Shown here piece after piece: positions 1 through 6,188 of a stretch of 6,258 nucleotides of DNA. Positions within the stretch are counted from its first letter, which is position 1. The number at the start of each line of letters is the position of its first letter. The position numbers and the translations under genes were made by a program. This DNA comes from Paracoccaceae bacterium (GTDB lineage: Bacteria; Pseudomonadota; Alphaproteobacteria; Rhodobacterales; Rhodobacteraceae): the NCBI GenBank assembly GCA_021767525.1, contig JAASTF010000193.1:1-6258 (forward strand). The letters run 5' to 3'. The notes under the pieces were generated by a model that saw nothing but the letters and a program-made list of their open reading frames with translations, had not been told where the DNA came from and did not search any database.

Positions 1-784
1 CGACTGGGGCACCCACCTGCAAACCATGCGCGACACCGCACCGCTGGTGCAGAACATCACCAATTACGTGGCCATGAACGTGATGGCGAATGTCATGCTG
101 GCCGCGGGCGCGTCGCCCGCGATGGTGCATGACGCGCGCGAATCGGGCGAGTTTGCCGCGATCGCCCAGGCGCTGACGGTGAATATCGGCACGATTAGTC
201 CCCATTGGCTGGACGGAATGGAAGCGGCGGCAAAGGTCGCCCATGACAATGGCACGCCCTGGGTGCTTGACCCGGTCGCCGTGGGCGCCACCGCGCTGCG
301 CCGCGACGCCGGCGCGCGGTTGCTGGCGTTGCGGCCAGCCGTCATTCGCGGCAACGCGTCCGAGGTTCTGGCGCTTGCCGGCGCGCAGGCCGCTGGCAAA
401 GGCGCCGACGCCGCCGACAGCGTGGCCGCCGCCGAAGGCGCGGCGCGCGATCTGGCCCGGGCCACCGGTGCCGTGGTCGCCGTGACCGGCGCGCAGGATT
501 ACGTGACCGACGGGCAGGACGCATGGCGCATCGACAACGGCCACCCATTGATGCCGCGGATCACGGTGATGGGCTGCTCGCTGACCGGGATCGTGGGCGC
601 CTTTCTTGTGGGCCAGCCCGCCCTGCCCGCCACGGTCGCGGCGCTGGCCTATTACGGGCTGGCGGGCGAACGCGCGGGCGCGCAGGCCACCGGCCCCGGC
701 AGCTTTCAACCCGCGTTCCTGGACGCGCTATATGCCCTTACGCCCGACGAGGTGACACAGGGCGCAAAGGTCCGCCCGGCATGA
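1..784 (+). CDS. thiM: Hydroxyethylthiazole kinase ThiM, 5' end cut off by the window edge
   Basis: This ribokinase-fold enzyme phosphorylates 4-methyl-5-(2-hydroxyethyl)thiazole with ATP, the salvage entry to the thiazole half of thiamine. Numbering from the first in-window ATG (base 26), recognisable ThiM blocks are PLVQNITNYV (6-15), LAAGASPAM (25-33), NIGTIS (53-58), PWVLDPVAVGA (78-88), IRGNASE (107-113), VTGAQDYVTDG (153-163), MGCSLTGIVGAF (182-193) with the expected Cys184, and GPGSFQPAFLDALY (223-236). The frame stays open to the left edge (bases 2-25 read DWGTHLQT). Base 26 has no Shine-Dalgarno sequence, and known ThiM proteins carry about 20 residues before the PLV block. The true start is therefore probably some ten codons outside the window. 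The end overlaps thiE by 4 bases (ATGA), so the two are probably translationally coupled. One oddity: the residue before Gly-Cys in the usual G-T/A-G-C motif is Met. Any promoter or TPP riboswitch would lie outside the window. Confidence 0.95.
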   Translation, partial: DWGTHLQTMRDTAPLVQNITNYVAMNVMANVMLAAGASPAMVHDARESGEFAAIAQALTVNIGTISPHWLDGMEAAAKVAHDNGTPWVLDPVAVGATALRRDAGARLLALRPAVIRGNASEVLALAGAQAAGKGADAADSVAAAEGAARDLARATGAVVAVTGAQDYVTDGQDAWRIDNGHPLMPRITVMGCSLTGIVGAFLVGQPALPATVAALAYYGLAGERAGAQATGPGSFQPAFLDALYALTPDEVTQGAKVRPA

Positions 785-1377
785 TCTATTTCGTCACCCC
801 AGATGGCTGCGACGACGCGCTGGTGCGTGCCGCCCTGCGCGGCGGTGCCGCGATGATCCAGCTGCGCGACAAGACCGCAACCGATGCCGATATGACCGCC
901 CAGGCCCGTCGCCTGCTGCCGCTGTGCCGCGCAGCGGGCGTGCCGCTGATCGTGAATGACCGGCTGTCCGTCGCCTTGGACAGCGGGGCGGACGGTCTGC
1001 ATATCGGCCAGGGCGATGGCGACCCGGAACAGGCGCGCGCGGCGCTTGGCCCCGACCGGCACCTGGGCCTGTCCATCGAAACGGCGGCGCAACTGGCAGC
1101 CATGCCTGCGCATGCCATCAGCCTGATCGGCGCGGGCCCCGTGCACGCCACCGCCACGAAACCCGACCACGCCGCACCGCTGGGCCTGCAAGGTCTGGCG
1201 CAGGTCGTCGCCGCATCGCCCGTGCCAGCCGTCGCCATCGGCGGCGTCGGGCTGGCCGATATCCCCGCGCTGAAACGGGCGGGCTGCGCAGGCATCGCCG
1301 TCGTCTCGGCCATCGCCGCCGCGCCCGACCCCGAACACGCGACCCGAGAACTCGTAGACGCATGGAGGCACGCATGA
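781..1377 (+). CDS. thiE: Thiamine phosphate synthase ThiE
   Basis: ThiE is a cytoplasmic TIM-barrel enzyme that joins hydroxymethylpyrimidine diphosphate to thiazole phosphate, giving thiamine monophosphate and pyrophosphate. The protein is 198 residues, slightly shorter than E. coli ThiE (about 211) because it begins directly at the first barrel strand (MIYFVTPDG). Family blocks are MIQLRDK (25-31), PLIVNDRLSVALDSGADGLH (55-74) followed by IGQGD, LGLSIET (95-101), IGAGPVHATATKPD (116-129), AVAIGGV (150-156) and GIAVVSAI (171-178). The phosphate-binding pattern GPxxxTxTK is intact, although the usual Pro before the first Thr is Ala. The ATG overlaps the thiM stop. AAAGG at 766-770, ten bases upstream, is a plausible ribosome binding site. 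The stop overlaps the thiD start, placing the gene in the middle of a coupled thiMED operon. The oppositely oriented open frames across this gene are GC-driven shadows. Confidence 0.96.
   Translation: MIYFVTPDGCDDALVRAALRGGAAMIQLRDKTATDADMTAQARRLLPLCRAAGVPLIVNDRLSVALDSGADGLHIGQGDGDPEQARAALGPDRHLGLSIETAAQLAAMPAHAISLIGAGPVHATATKPDHAAPLGLQGLAQVVAASPVPAVAIGGVGLADIPALKRAGCAGIAVVSAIAAAPDPEHATRELVDAWRHA
1364..1368 (+). promoter_or_regulatory. Ribosome binding site GGAGG that fixes the thiD start
   Basis: A perfect GGAGG lies inside the last codons of thiE, five bases before the ATG at 1374. It overlaps the alternative ATG at 1362, so it can only serve the downstream start. Confidence 0.8.
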
Positions 1378-2168
1378 CCCCCAATATCCTGTCCATCGCA
1401 GGCTCCGACCCGTCGGGCGGCGCCGGTATCCAGGCCGATATCAAGGCGATCAGCGCCAATGGCGGTTACGCGATGGCCGCGCTGACCGCGCTGACCATTC
1501 AGAACACCCAGGGCGTGCGCGGCGCGCAGATGATCCCCCCCGATTTCGTGGCCGCACAGGTTGCCGCCGTCTTCGATGACATCCGCGTGGACGCGGTGAA
1601 AATCGGGATGCTGGGCAGCGCCGAGATCACCGCCGCCGTGGCCGACACGCTGGCAGGCCGCGATGTGCCCATCGTGCTGGACCCGGTGATGGTGGCCAAG
1701 GGCGGCGACCGGCTGCTGGCCGCCGATGCCGTGGCCGCCCTGCGCGACCGGCTGCTGCCACTGGCCACGATCCTTACCCCCAACCTGCCCGAGGCCGCCG
1801 ACCTGCTGGATGCACCACAGGCCGACAGCCGCGACGCCATGCAGGATCAGGCACGGGCGCTGCTGGCGCTGGGGCCACGGGCGGTGCTGTTGAAGGGCGG
1901 GCACCTGGCGGGCGGGCACAGCCCCGATCTGCTGCTGACCGCCGACGGCGCCGAATGGCTGGACAGCCCCCGCATCGCCACCGCCAACACCCACGGCACG
2001 GGCTGCACCCTGTCCTCGGCGCTGGCCACGCAGCTGGCGCGGCTGGGCGATCCGCTGGCCGCGGCACGGGCGGCCAAGGCCTATATCCGCGCCGCCATCG
2101 CGGGCGCCGATGGGCTGGACGTGGGGCACGGGCACGGCCCGGTCGATCACTTCCACGCCTGGCGATAA
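1374..2168 (+). CDS. thiD: Hydroxymethylpyrimidine / phosphomethylpyrimidine kinase ThiD
   Basis: ThiD is a ribokinase-family enzyme that carries out two successive phosphorylations, HMP to HMP-P to HMP-PP, supplying the pyrimidine substrate for ThiE. The product is 264 residues, matching the family (E. coli about 266). Motifs are AGSDPSGGAGIQADIKA (9-25), ALTIQNTQGV (39-48), VKIGMLGSAE (75-84), VLDPVMVAKGG (101-111), LTPNLPEAADLL (134-145), LLKGGHL (172-178) and the anion-hole/catalytic motif NTHGTGCTLSSA (205-216) with Cys211. The C-terminus GHGHGPVDHFHAW is also typical. I chose the ATG at 1374 over the in-frame ATG at 1362. A perfect GGAGG (1364-1368) lies five bases before 1374 and overlaps the other candidate, the chosen start gives the usual short N-terminus, and it makes an ATGA overlap with thiE like the thiM/thiE junction. 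A hairpin follows directly after the TAA stop. Confidence 0.96.
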   Translation: MTPNILSIAGSDPSGGAGIQADIKAISANGGYAMAALTALTIQNTQGVRGAQMIPPDFVAAQVAAVFDDIRVDAVKIGMLGSAEITAAVADTLAGRDVPIVLDPVMVAKGGDRLLAADAVAALRDRLLPLATILTPNLPEAADLLDAPQADSRDAMQDQARALLALGPRAVLLKGGHLAGGHSPDLLLTADGAEWLDSPRIATANTHGTGCTLSSALATQLARLGDPLAAARAAKAYIRAAIAGADGLDVGHGHGPVDHFHAWR

Positions 2169-2170
2169 GA

Positions 2171-2194
2171 CGGGGCGCACGCAATTGCGCCCCG
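2171..2194 (+). terminator. Strong hairpin after thiD, possible terminator without a U-tract
   Basis: CGGGGCGCA (2171-2179) pairs perfectly with TGCGCCCCG (2186-2194), a 9-bp GC-rich stem with a 6-base loop, starting two bases after the thiD stop. The following bases (CGCGGCAATC) have no T-run. A classical intrinsic terminator is therefore not fully supported; the hairpin may instead terminate weakly or protect the 3' end of the thi mRNA. It is the only structure seen in the 77-base gap between thiD and aroC. Confidence 0.5.
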
Positions 2195-2245
2195 CGCGGC
2201 AATCGGGTAACCCCGGCCTGACCATGAACCAAGGATCGCCGCGCC

Positions 2246-3349
2246 ATGTCGCTTAACACCTTCGGCCATATCTTCCGCGTCACCACCTGGGGCGAAAGCC
2301 ACGGGCCCGCCCTGGGCGCCACGGTCGATGGCGTGCCGCCCGGTGTCGCCCTGGACGAGCGCCAGATCCAGCACTGGCTGGACCGCCGCAAGCCCGGCCA
2401 GTCGAAATACACCACCCAGCGGCGCGAGCCTGACCAGGTGCGCATACTGTCGGGCGTGTTCGAGGGCCAGACAACCGGCACCCCCGTCCAACTGATGATC
2501 GAAAACACCGATCAGCGGTCCAAGGATTATTCCGAGATCGCCGAGAAATTTCGCCCCGGCCATGCCGATATCACCTATTGGCAGAAATACGGCATCCGCG
2601 ACTATCGCGGCGGTGGGCGCTCGTCCGCGCGCGAAACCGCGGCACGGGTGGCGGCGGGCGGGCTGGCCCGCGCGGCGCTGGCGCAGATGGTGCCGGGGAT
2701 TCAGATCACCGGCTACATGACCCAGATCGGCCCCCACGGCATCGACCGCGAGCGGATGGACATGGGCCAGATCGATGAAAACCCGTTCTGGTGCCCCGAC
2801 GCGCAGGCGGCGGACCATTGGGCGGGCTACCTGGACGGTCTGCGCAAATCCGGCAACTCGGTCGGTGCGGTGATCGAGGTGGTGGCGCGTGGCGTGCCCG
2901 CGGGCCTGGGCGCGCCGGTCTATGGCAAGCTCGACACCGACCTTGCCGCCGCGATGATGAGCATCAACGCCGTCAAGGGCGTGGAAATCGGCGAAGGCAT
3001 GGCCGCCGCCACCCTGACGGGCGAGGACAACGCCGACGAGATCTTCATGGGCAATGACGGCCAGCCGGTTTATTCGTCGAACCACGCGGGCGGCATCCTT
3101 GGCGGCATCAGCACCGGGCAGGACGTGGTCGTGCGCTTTGCGGTAAAGCCCACCAGCTCGATCCTGAAGCCGCGCCAGACCATCACCAAGTCGGGCGAAG
3201 CGGCCGAGATCATCACCAAGGGCCGCCACGATCCCTGCGTCGGCATCCGCGCCGTGCCCGTGGGCGAGGCGATGATGGCCTGCGTGCTGCTGGATCACCT
3301 GCTGCTGCATCGGGGCCAGATCGGGGAAAACCGGGGCCGCATCGGGTGA
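2246..3349 (+). CDS. aroC: Chorismate synthase AroC
   Basis: AroC catalyses the last step of the shikimate pathway, converting 5-enolpyruvylshikimate 3-phosphate to chorismate. It uses reduced FMN and works as a cytoplasmic homotetramer. The 367-residue product has the normal length of the bacterial enzyme. All signatures are present: TWGESHGPALG (14-24) with active-site His19, RRREP-region RREPDQVRILSGVFEG (59-74), RPGHAD (103-108) with the second catalytic His106, GGGRSSARETAARVAAGG (122-139), SGNSVGA (202-208), KGVEIGEG (244-251), SSNHAGGILGGISTG (277-291) and RHDPCVGIRAVPVGEAM (327-343). AAGGA at 2231-2235, ten bases before the ATG, is the likely ribosome binding site. The gene ends in a GTGA overlap with the next gene. 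It is a housekeeping gene and no inactivating change is visible. Confidence 0.98.
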   Translation: MSLNTFGHIFRVTTWGESHGPALGATVDGVPPGVALDERQIQHWLDRRKPGQSKYTTQRREPDQVRILSGVFEGQTTGTPVQLMIENTDQRSKDYSEIAEKFRPGHADITYWQKYGIRDYRGGGRSSARETAARVAAGGLARAALAQMVPGIQITGYMTQIGPHGIDRERMDMGQIDENPFWCPDAQAADHWAGYLDGLRKSGNSVGAVIEVVARGVPAGLGAPVYGKLDTDLAAAMMSINAVKGVEIGEGMAAATLTGEDNADEIFMGNDGQPVYSSNHAGGILGGISTGQDVVVRFAVKPTSSILKPRQTITKSGEAAEIITKGRHDPCVGIRAVPVGEAMMACVLLDHLLLHRGQIGENRGRIG

Positions 3350-4005
3350 GCGCCCTGCGCGCCGCCTGCCGCGCCGTCGCCGCGCGAGACATGGCGCAGG
3401 ACAGCGCGCATGACCTCGCCCATCTCGACCGCGTCTGGGCCAATGCACAGGCGATTGCCGATGGCGAGGGCGGCGCCGATATGGTTGTGCTCTGCGCCGC
3501 CGCCTACCTGCATGACCTCGTGAACCTGCCCAAGGATGCGCCCGACCGGGCGCAGGCCTCGATGCGTTCCGCACAGGCCGCCGCGCCGCACCTGGCCACG
3601 CTGGGCATGACACCCGACCGGATCACGGCCACCCAGCACGCCATCGCCGCGCACAGCTTTTCCGCCGGCATCCCGCCTGAAACGCCCGAGGCCCGCATCC
3701 TGCGCGACGCCGATCGGCTGGATGCGCTAGGGGCCATCGGCATCGCCCGCGCCTTTGCCGTGTCGGGCGCGCTGGACCGGGCGCTTTACCACGCGAACGA
3801 CCCCTTCGCCGCAACGCGCACACCCGACGATCAGAGTTTTTCGCTCGATCACTGGCCCGCCAAGCTGCTGCGCCTGCCCGACGGCATGAGCACCGAAACC
3901 GGCCGCCGCATCGCGCAGGCGCGCGTGGCCACCATGCTGCGCTTTGCCCGCGACCTGGCGGCCGAGATCGGCCATGCTCCGAACGGATGGGCCGCCGATG
4001 GCTGA
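3346..4005 (+). CDS. HD-domain phosphohydrolase, YedJ/YpgQ type
   Basis: This 219-residue protein carries the metal-binding HD pattern: HDLAHLDRVW (22-31, His22/His26), AAAYLHDL (51-58, His56-Asp57), a later conserved His in AIAAHS (99-104), and RDADRLDALGAIGIARAF (120-137) with the metal-ligand Asp in the DADRLD run. That last block is characteristic of the E. coli YedJ / B. subtilis YpgQ subgroup. YpgQ has been characterised as a metal-dependent nucleotide pyrophosphohydrolase, so hydrolysis of a (d)NTP or similar phosphoester is a reasonable but unproven guess here. The start is GTG at 3346, overlapping the aroC stop as GTGA. No good Shine-Dalgarno sequence is visible, so translation is probably coupled to aroC. 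An ATG at 3391 is possible and would still keep the first His pair. The 3' end overlaps the transporter gene by 8 bases. There is no signal peptide or membrane segment. Confidence 0.87.
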   Translation: MSALRAACRAVAARDMAQDSAHDLAHLDRVWANAQAIADGEGGADMVVLCAAAYLHDLVNLPKDAPDRAQASMRSAQAAAPHLATLGMTPDRITATQHAIAAHSFSAGIPPETPEARILRDADRLDALGAIGIARAFAVSGALDRALYHANDPFAATRTPDDQSFSLDHWPAKLLRLPDGMSTETGRRIAQARVATMLRFARDLAAEIGHAPNGWAADG

Positions 4006-4942
4006 GGTTCTGGGCATCGTCTTTCCCATCTTCGCCGCCGCCGCGCTGGGGTTCGGATTGGTGCGCTTTGCGGTATTCAGCCCCGCCGACATGCGCGTGA
4101 TGGGGCGTTACGTGCTGCACATCGCGCTGCCCGCGCTGCTGTGTGGGGCCATCGCCCGGCGCGACATGGCCGAGGTGCTGAACCCCGGCTACCTATGGGT
4201 CTTTGCGCTTGGGGGGCTTGCCACAATCGCCGTGACCTATGCGCTGGTCTGGGCGCAGGGCGTGGGCCCCGCCCGGCGGGGCGTGGCGGCGATGGGCGCA
4301 TCCTGCCCAAACTCGGGCTATGTGGGGTTTCCAGTGATGCTGCTGGTCTTTCCCGACCTTGCGGGCGTCATCCTTGCACTGAATTTCGTGGTCGAGAATT
4401 TCCTGCTGATCCCGCTCTGCCTGCTGCTGATGGACCTGTCCCGGCCACGCGCCGGGCGGTCGATCCTGCGGGTGATGGGCGGCGTGTTCTGGGGCCTTTT
4501 GAAACGCCCGATGGTGATGGGCCTGCTGGCCGGGTTCGCCATATCGCTTTCGGGGCTGGCCCTGCCCGCGCCGGTTTTGCGCACGCTGGATATGCTGGCC
4601 GCGTCGTCTTCGGCGCTGGCGCTGGTGGTGATTGGCGGCTCGCTGGCCGGGTTGTCGGTGCAGGGCGACAAGTGGCTGGGCAGCCAGATCGCGCTGGCCA
4701 AGCTGGTGTTGCACCCCGCGCTGGTGGCGGGTGCTCTGGTTGTAGCGCCGATGCTGGGCCTGCCGGTGCCCGATGGCGCGCTGGCCACGGCTGTGGTGTT
4801 GTCGGCAGCCATGCCGATGTTCGGTATCTACCCCATTCTGGCGCAGGAATACGGGCATCAGGGGCTGGCCTCGCTCGCGCTGCTGCTGGCGACCGTCGGG
4901 GCTGCGATTAGCCTGTCGTTCCTATTGGCATGGTTGGTCTAG
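3998..4942 (+). CDS. AEC-family transporter (auxin efflux carrier / MdcF-like), ten membrane segments
   Basis: This 314-residue integral inner-membrane protein has about ten hydrophobic helices in two groups, roughly residues 4-25, 36-53, 65-87, 105-121, 122-145, then a basic linker (148-170), then 173-190, 203-220, 230-254, 262-282 and 290-313. AEC features are CPNSGYVGFPV (103-113) in the first half, and AKLVLHPAL (234-242) and AAMPMFGIYPILAQEYG (270-286) in the second. The family moves organic anions and auxin-like weak acids. MdcF is the malonate member, but the substrate here cannot be read from sequence. I chose the ATG at 3998, which begins at the first helix and has GGATGG at 3985-3990, seven bases upstream. 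In-frame ATGs at 3944 and 3974 would add residues encoded inside the HD gene. It is the third gene of the aroC operon, and a hairpin follows downstream. Confidence 0.88.
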   Translation: MAEVLGIVFPIFAAAALGFGLVRFAVFSPADMRVMGRYVLHIALPALLCGAIARRDMAEVLNPGYLWVFALGGLATIAVTYALVWAQGVGPARRGVAAMGASCPNSGYVGFPVMLLVFPDLAGVILALNFVVENFLLIPLCLLLMDLSRPRAGRSILRVMGGVFWGLLKRPMVMGLLAGFAISLSGLALPAPVLRTLDMLAASSSALALVVIGGSLAGLSVQGDKWLGSQIALAKLVLHPALVAGALVVAPMLGLPVPDGALATAVVLSAAMPMFGIYPILAQEYGHQGLASLALLLATVGAAISLSFLLAWLV

Positions 4943-4958
4943 GCACCCGGCGCGAATA

Positions 4959-4973
4959 GCGGCCGCAGGCCGC
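4959..4973. repeat. Short inverted repeat downstream of the AEC gene
   Basis: GCGGCC (4959-4964) and GGCCGC (4968-4973) form a 6-bp stem with a 3-base loop, 17 bases after the transporter stop. There is no T-run after it on either strand. It may simply reflect the GC-rich base composition. Confidence 0.35.
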
Positions 4974-4979
4974 CGCGCC

Positions 4980-5010
4980 ATCGCCAGTCCGCCCCCCGGG
5001 CTGGCGATTT
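4980..5010 (+). terminator. Probable intrinsic terminator of the aroC-HD-AEC operon
   Basis: ATCGCCAG (4980-4987) pairs perfectly with CTGGCGAT (5001-5008). Three inner pairs (one T-G wobble, two C-G) extend the stem to about 11 bp around a C-rich 7-base loop. The 3' arm runs into TTT (5008-5010) and then G, a short U-tract. It lies 38 bases after the AEC stop and in front of a convergent gene, which suits a terminator reading left to right. Confidence 0.6.
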
Positions 5011-5079
5011 GTCGACCTCACGCGCAGATCCAAGGTCATACGGACTTGGCCGCCATAAAGCGCACAGTTCCAAAGGTCG

Positions 5080-5105
5080 CATCGCCACCCCGCGGACCGG
5101 CGATG
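5080..5105 (-). terminator. Hairpin just after the oxidoreductase stop, possible terminator
   Basis: CATCGCC (5080-5086) and GGCGATG (5099-5105) form a perfect 7-bp stem with a 12-base loop, beginning eight bases past the minus-strand stop codon. Reading leftward, the next bases are CGACCTTTGG, so only a displaced TTT follows. The position favours a role in ending the minus-strand transcript, but the U-tract is poor. Its 5' arm (CATCGCCA) is identical to bases 4979-4986 of the other convergent hairpin. Confidence 0.4.
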
Positions 5106-5112
5106 GCGCGAT

Positions 5113-6135
5113 TTACGCCCTGAACCCCTCGGGGATCGCGTCGTGCCCCTCCAGCACCAGGTCGGCCATCACCTGCGCCACCTTGGGCGCCATGCCGAAC
5201 CCGATCTTGAACCCGCCATTGGCGATGAATTGCCCCGCATACAGCGGGTGCGCCCCCAACACCGGCGCGCGGCTTTTCGAGCGGGGCCGCACCCCGGCCC
5301 AGCGGTCTATCACCGGCGCGTCACGCAGCGCAGGCACGGCAGCGCGGGCGCGGTCCAACACCGTATCCAACTGCGCATCGGTGCTGCCGGGGGCGTCATA
5401 GTCGCGCTCGCTGGTTGACCCCACCGCCACCGTGCCATCCGCATGGGGCACCACGTGCACCCCATCCACGAACAGCTGCGGCGCATCGCGCCGGTCCAGC
5501 CGCAACAACGCAGCCTGCCCCTTGACCCCGTTGCCGAAGGTCGCGCCGGTGACGCGGCTGATCTCTTCCAACCCGGCCACTCCGGTCGCATGGACAACCG
5601 CGCCGGCATCCGGCGCTTCGGCCGCCACCGTAACACCCCGCGCGGCCAGCGCCGACACCAGCGCGGCACAGGCGCGGCGCGGATGCATTCGCGCGCTCAG
5701 GCTGTCGAAGATCACCCAGCCACTGGGCGTGTCGGGCACCCAATCGCCCATCTGCTCCGCGCGTTTCACCTGCCAAACCGCGCGGCCTTGCCAAAGCGCC
5801 TCGGCCCCCTGCGCCCGCGCCTGCGCCAGTTCCAACGCGCGCGCGTCGGCCACCGGCTGCACCCGCCCCGTCCGGGCATACCCCGGATCGGCACCGCCCG
5901 CCGCCGCCACCTCGGCCCAGAACGCCTCGGCCATCAGCAGGCTGTCCAGTTGAAACGCCTTCTTCTCGTTCCAGTTCTCGGGCACATGCGGGGCCAGCGC
6001 GCCGACGATCCCGCCGCTGCTGCCCGCGCCCGGCCCGAACGGATCGACCACCTGCACCTTTGCCCCCCGTGCCGCGCAGGCCCAGGCGATCGACAGGCCG
6101 AAAATCCCCGCCCCGCGCACCGTCACGTCGACCAT
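5113..6135 (-). CDS. FAD-dependent oxidoreductase, DAO family (ThiO-like or MnmC(o)-like)
   Basis: Numbered from the ATG at 6141, the protein has the FAD-binding fold of the D-amino-acid/glycine oxidase family. The dinucleotide motif is RGAGIFGLSIAW (9-20), with the acidic ribose-binding residue Asp33 in VQVVDP. Next come AGSSGGIVGALAP (39-51), TGRVQP (91-96), HATGVAG (184-190), and a beta-sheet substrate domain with HADGTVAVGSTSERD (233-247). The C-terminal FAD block has WAGVRPRSKSRAPVLG (281-296) and IANGGFKIGFGMAPKVAQVM (306-325). Arg285 in GVRP corresponds by eye to the substrate-carboxylate Arg of bacterial glycine oxidase. I prefer the ATG at 6135 (340 residues). AGGAG (minus strand, 6148-6144) is eight bases from it but only two from the ATG at 6141. 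Glycine oxidase for thiazole synthesis fits the thi genes 3 kb away. The oxidase half of MnmC fits the adjacent mnmD. The exact substrate is unresolved. Confidence 0.85.
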   Translation of the reverse strand: MVDVTVRGAGIFGLSIAWACAARGAKVQVVDPFGPGAGSSGGIVGALAPHVPENWNEKKAFQLDSLLMAEAFWAEVAAAGGADPGYARTGRVQPVADARALELAQARAQGAEALWQGRAVWQVKRAEQMGDWVPDTPSGWVIFDSLSARMHPRRACAALVSALAARGVTVAAEAPDAGAVVHATGVAGLEEISRVTGATFGNGVKGQAALLRLDRRDAPQLFVDGVHVVPHADGTVAVGSTSERDYDAPGSTDAQLDTVLDRARAAVPALRDAPVIDRWAGVRPRSKSRAPVLGAHPLYAGQFIANGGFKIGFGMAPKVAQVMADLVLEGHDAIPEGFRA

Positions 6136-6143
6136 TGCCATTG

Positions 6144-6148
6144 CTCCT
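6144..6148 (-). promoter_or_regulatory. Ribosome binding site AGGAG of the oxidoreductase gene
   Basis: AGGAG on the minus strand lies eight bases before the ATG at 6135 and two before the ATG at 6141. The spacing selects the downstream start and trims two residues from the longer reading. Confidence 0.7.
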
Positions 6149-6175
6149 GCCCCGGTTCATCCTGCGCCCCGGTGT

Positions 6176-6181
6176 AAGGGA
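6176..6181 (+). promoter_or_regulatory. Ribosome binding site of mnmD
   Basis: AAGGGA ends seven bases before the ATG at 6189, a good Shine-Dalgarno position. It supports a genuine gene start close to the window edge. It lies within the 53-base divergent spacer shared with the oxidoreductase gene. I found no convincing -35/-10 pair in that spacer for either direction. Confidence 0.65.
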
Positions 6182-6188
6182 CAGCGCG

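Larger units (their letters stand above)
4943..5112. other. Convergent intergenic region, no gene seen
   Basis: These 170 bases separate the ends of two converging genes. They contain the three hairpins listed separately and an imperfect fold around CCAAGGTC and GACTTGG (5030-5049). I see no small open frame with a credible ribosome binding site and no promoter-like pair. The open frames crossing this stretch start inside neighbouring genes, in the wrong frame. Confidence 0.55.

Noticed and set aside
523..1377. 284-residue reading of thiE starting at base 523
   Set aside because: The extra N-terminal residues are out-of-frame thiM sequence with no homology. The ATG at 781 gives the proper family N-terminus and the ATGA overlap.
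2185..2213. Possible promoter TTGCGC-17-TAACCC before aroC
   Set aside because: It matches only about half of the -35 and two bases of the -10 consensus, and the -35 lies inside the thiD hairpin. This is too weak to call.
786..2225. 479-residue open frame on the minus strand across thiE and thiD
   Set aside because: It is antisense to two well-supported genes. The translation is low-complexity (rich in Gly, Gln, Ala, Arg), matches no family I recognise, and is explained by the scarcity of stop codons in GC-rich DNA.
2224..2256. Ten-codon open frame overlapping the aroC start, considered as a leader peptide
   Set aside because: There is no Shine-Dalgarno sequence before the ATG at 2224, no run of aromatic codons as in attenuation leaders, and no paired alternative hairpins.
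2147..3613. 488-residue open frame on the minus strand across aroC
   Set aside because: It lies opposite a fully conserved chorismate synthase, has Arg/Gly/His-rich composition and no recognisable domain. It is a GC-driven shadow frame.
4959..4966. GCGGCCGC palindrome considered as a regulator site
   Set aside because: An 8-base GC palindrome is expected by chance in such DNA, and it lies between gene ends rather than near a start.
5443..6177. Plus-strand open frames opposite the FAD oxidoreductase
   Set aside because: They are antisense to a complete DAO-family protein, are His/Arg/Pro-rich, and match no family.
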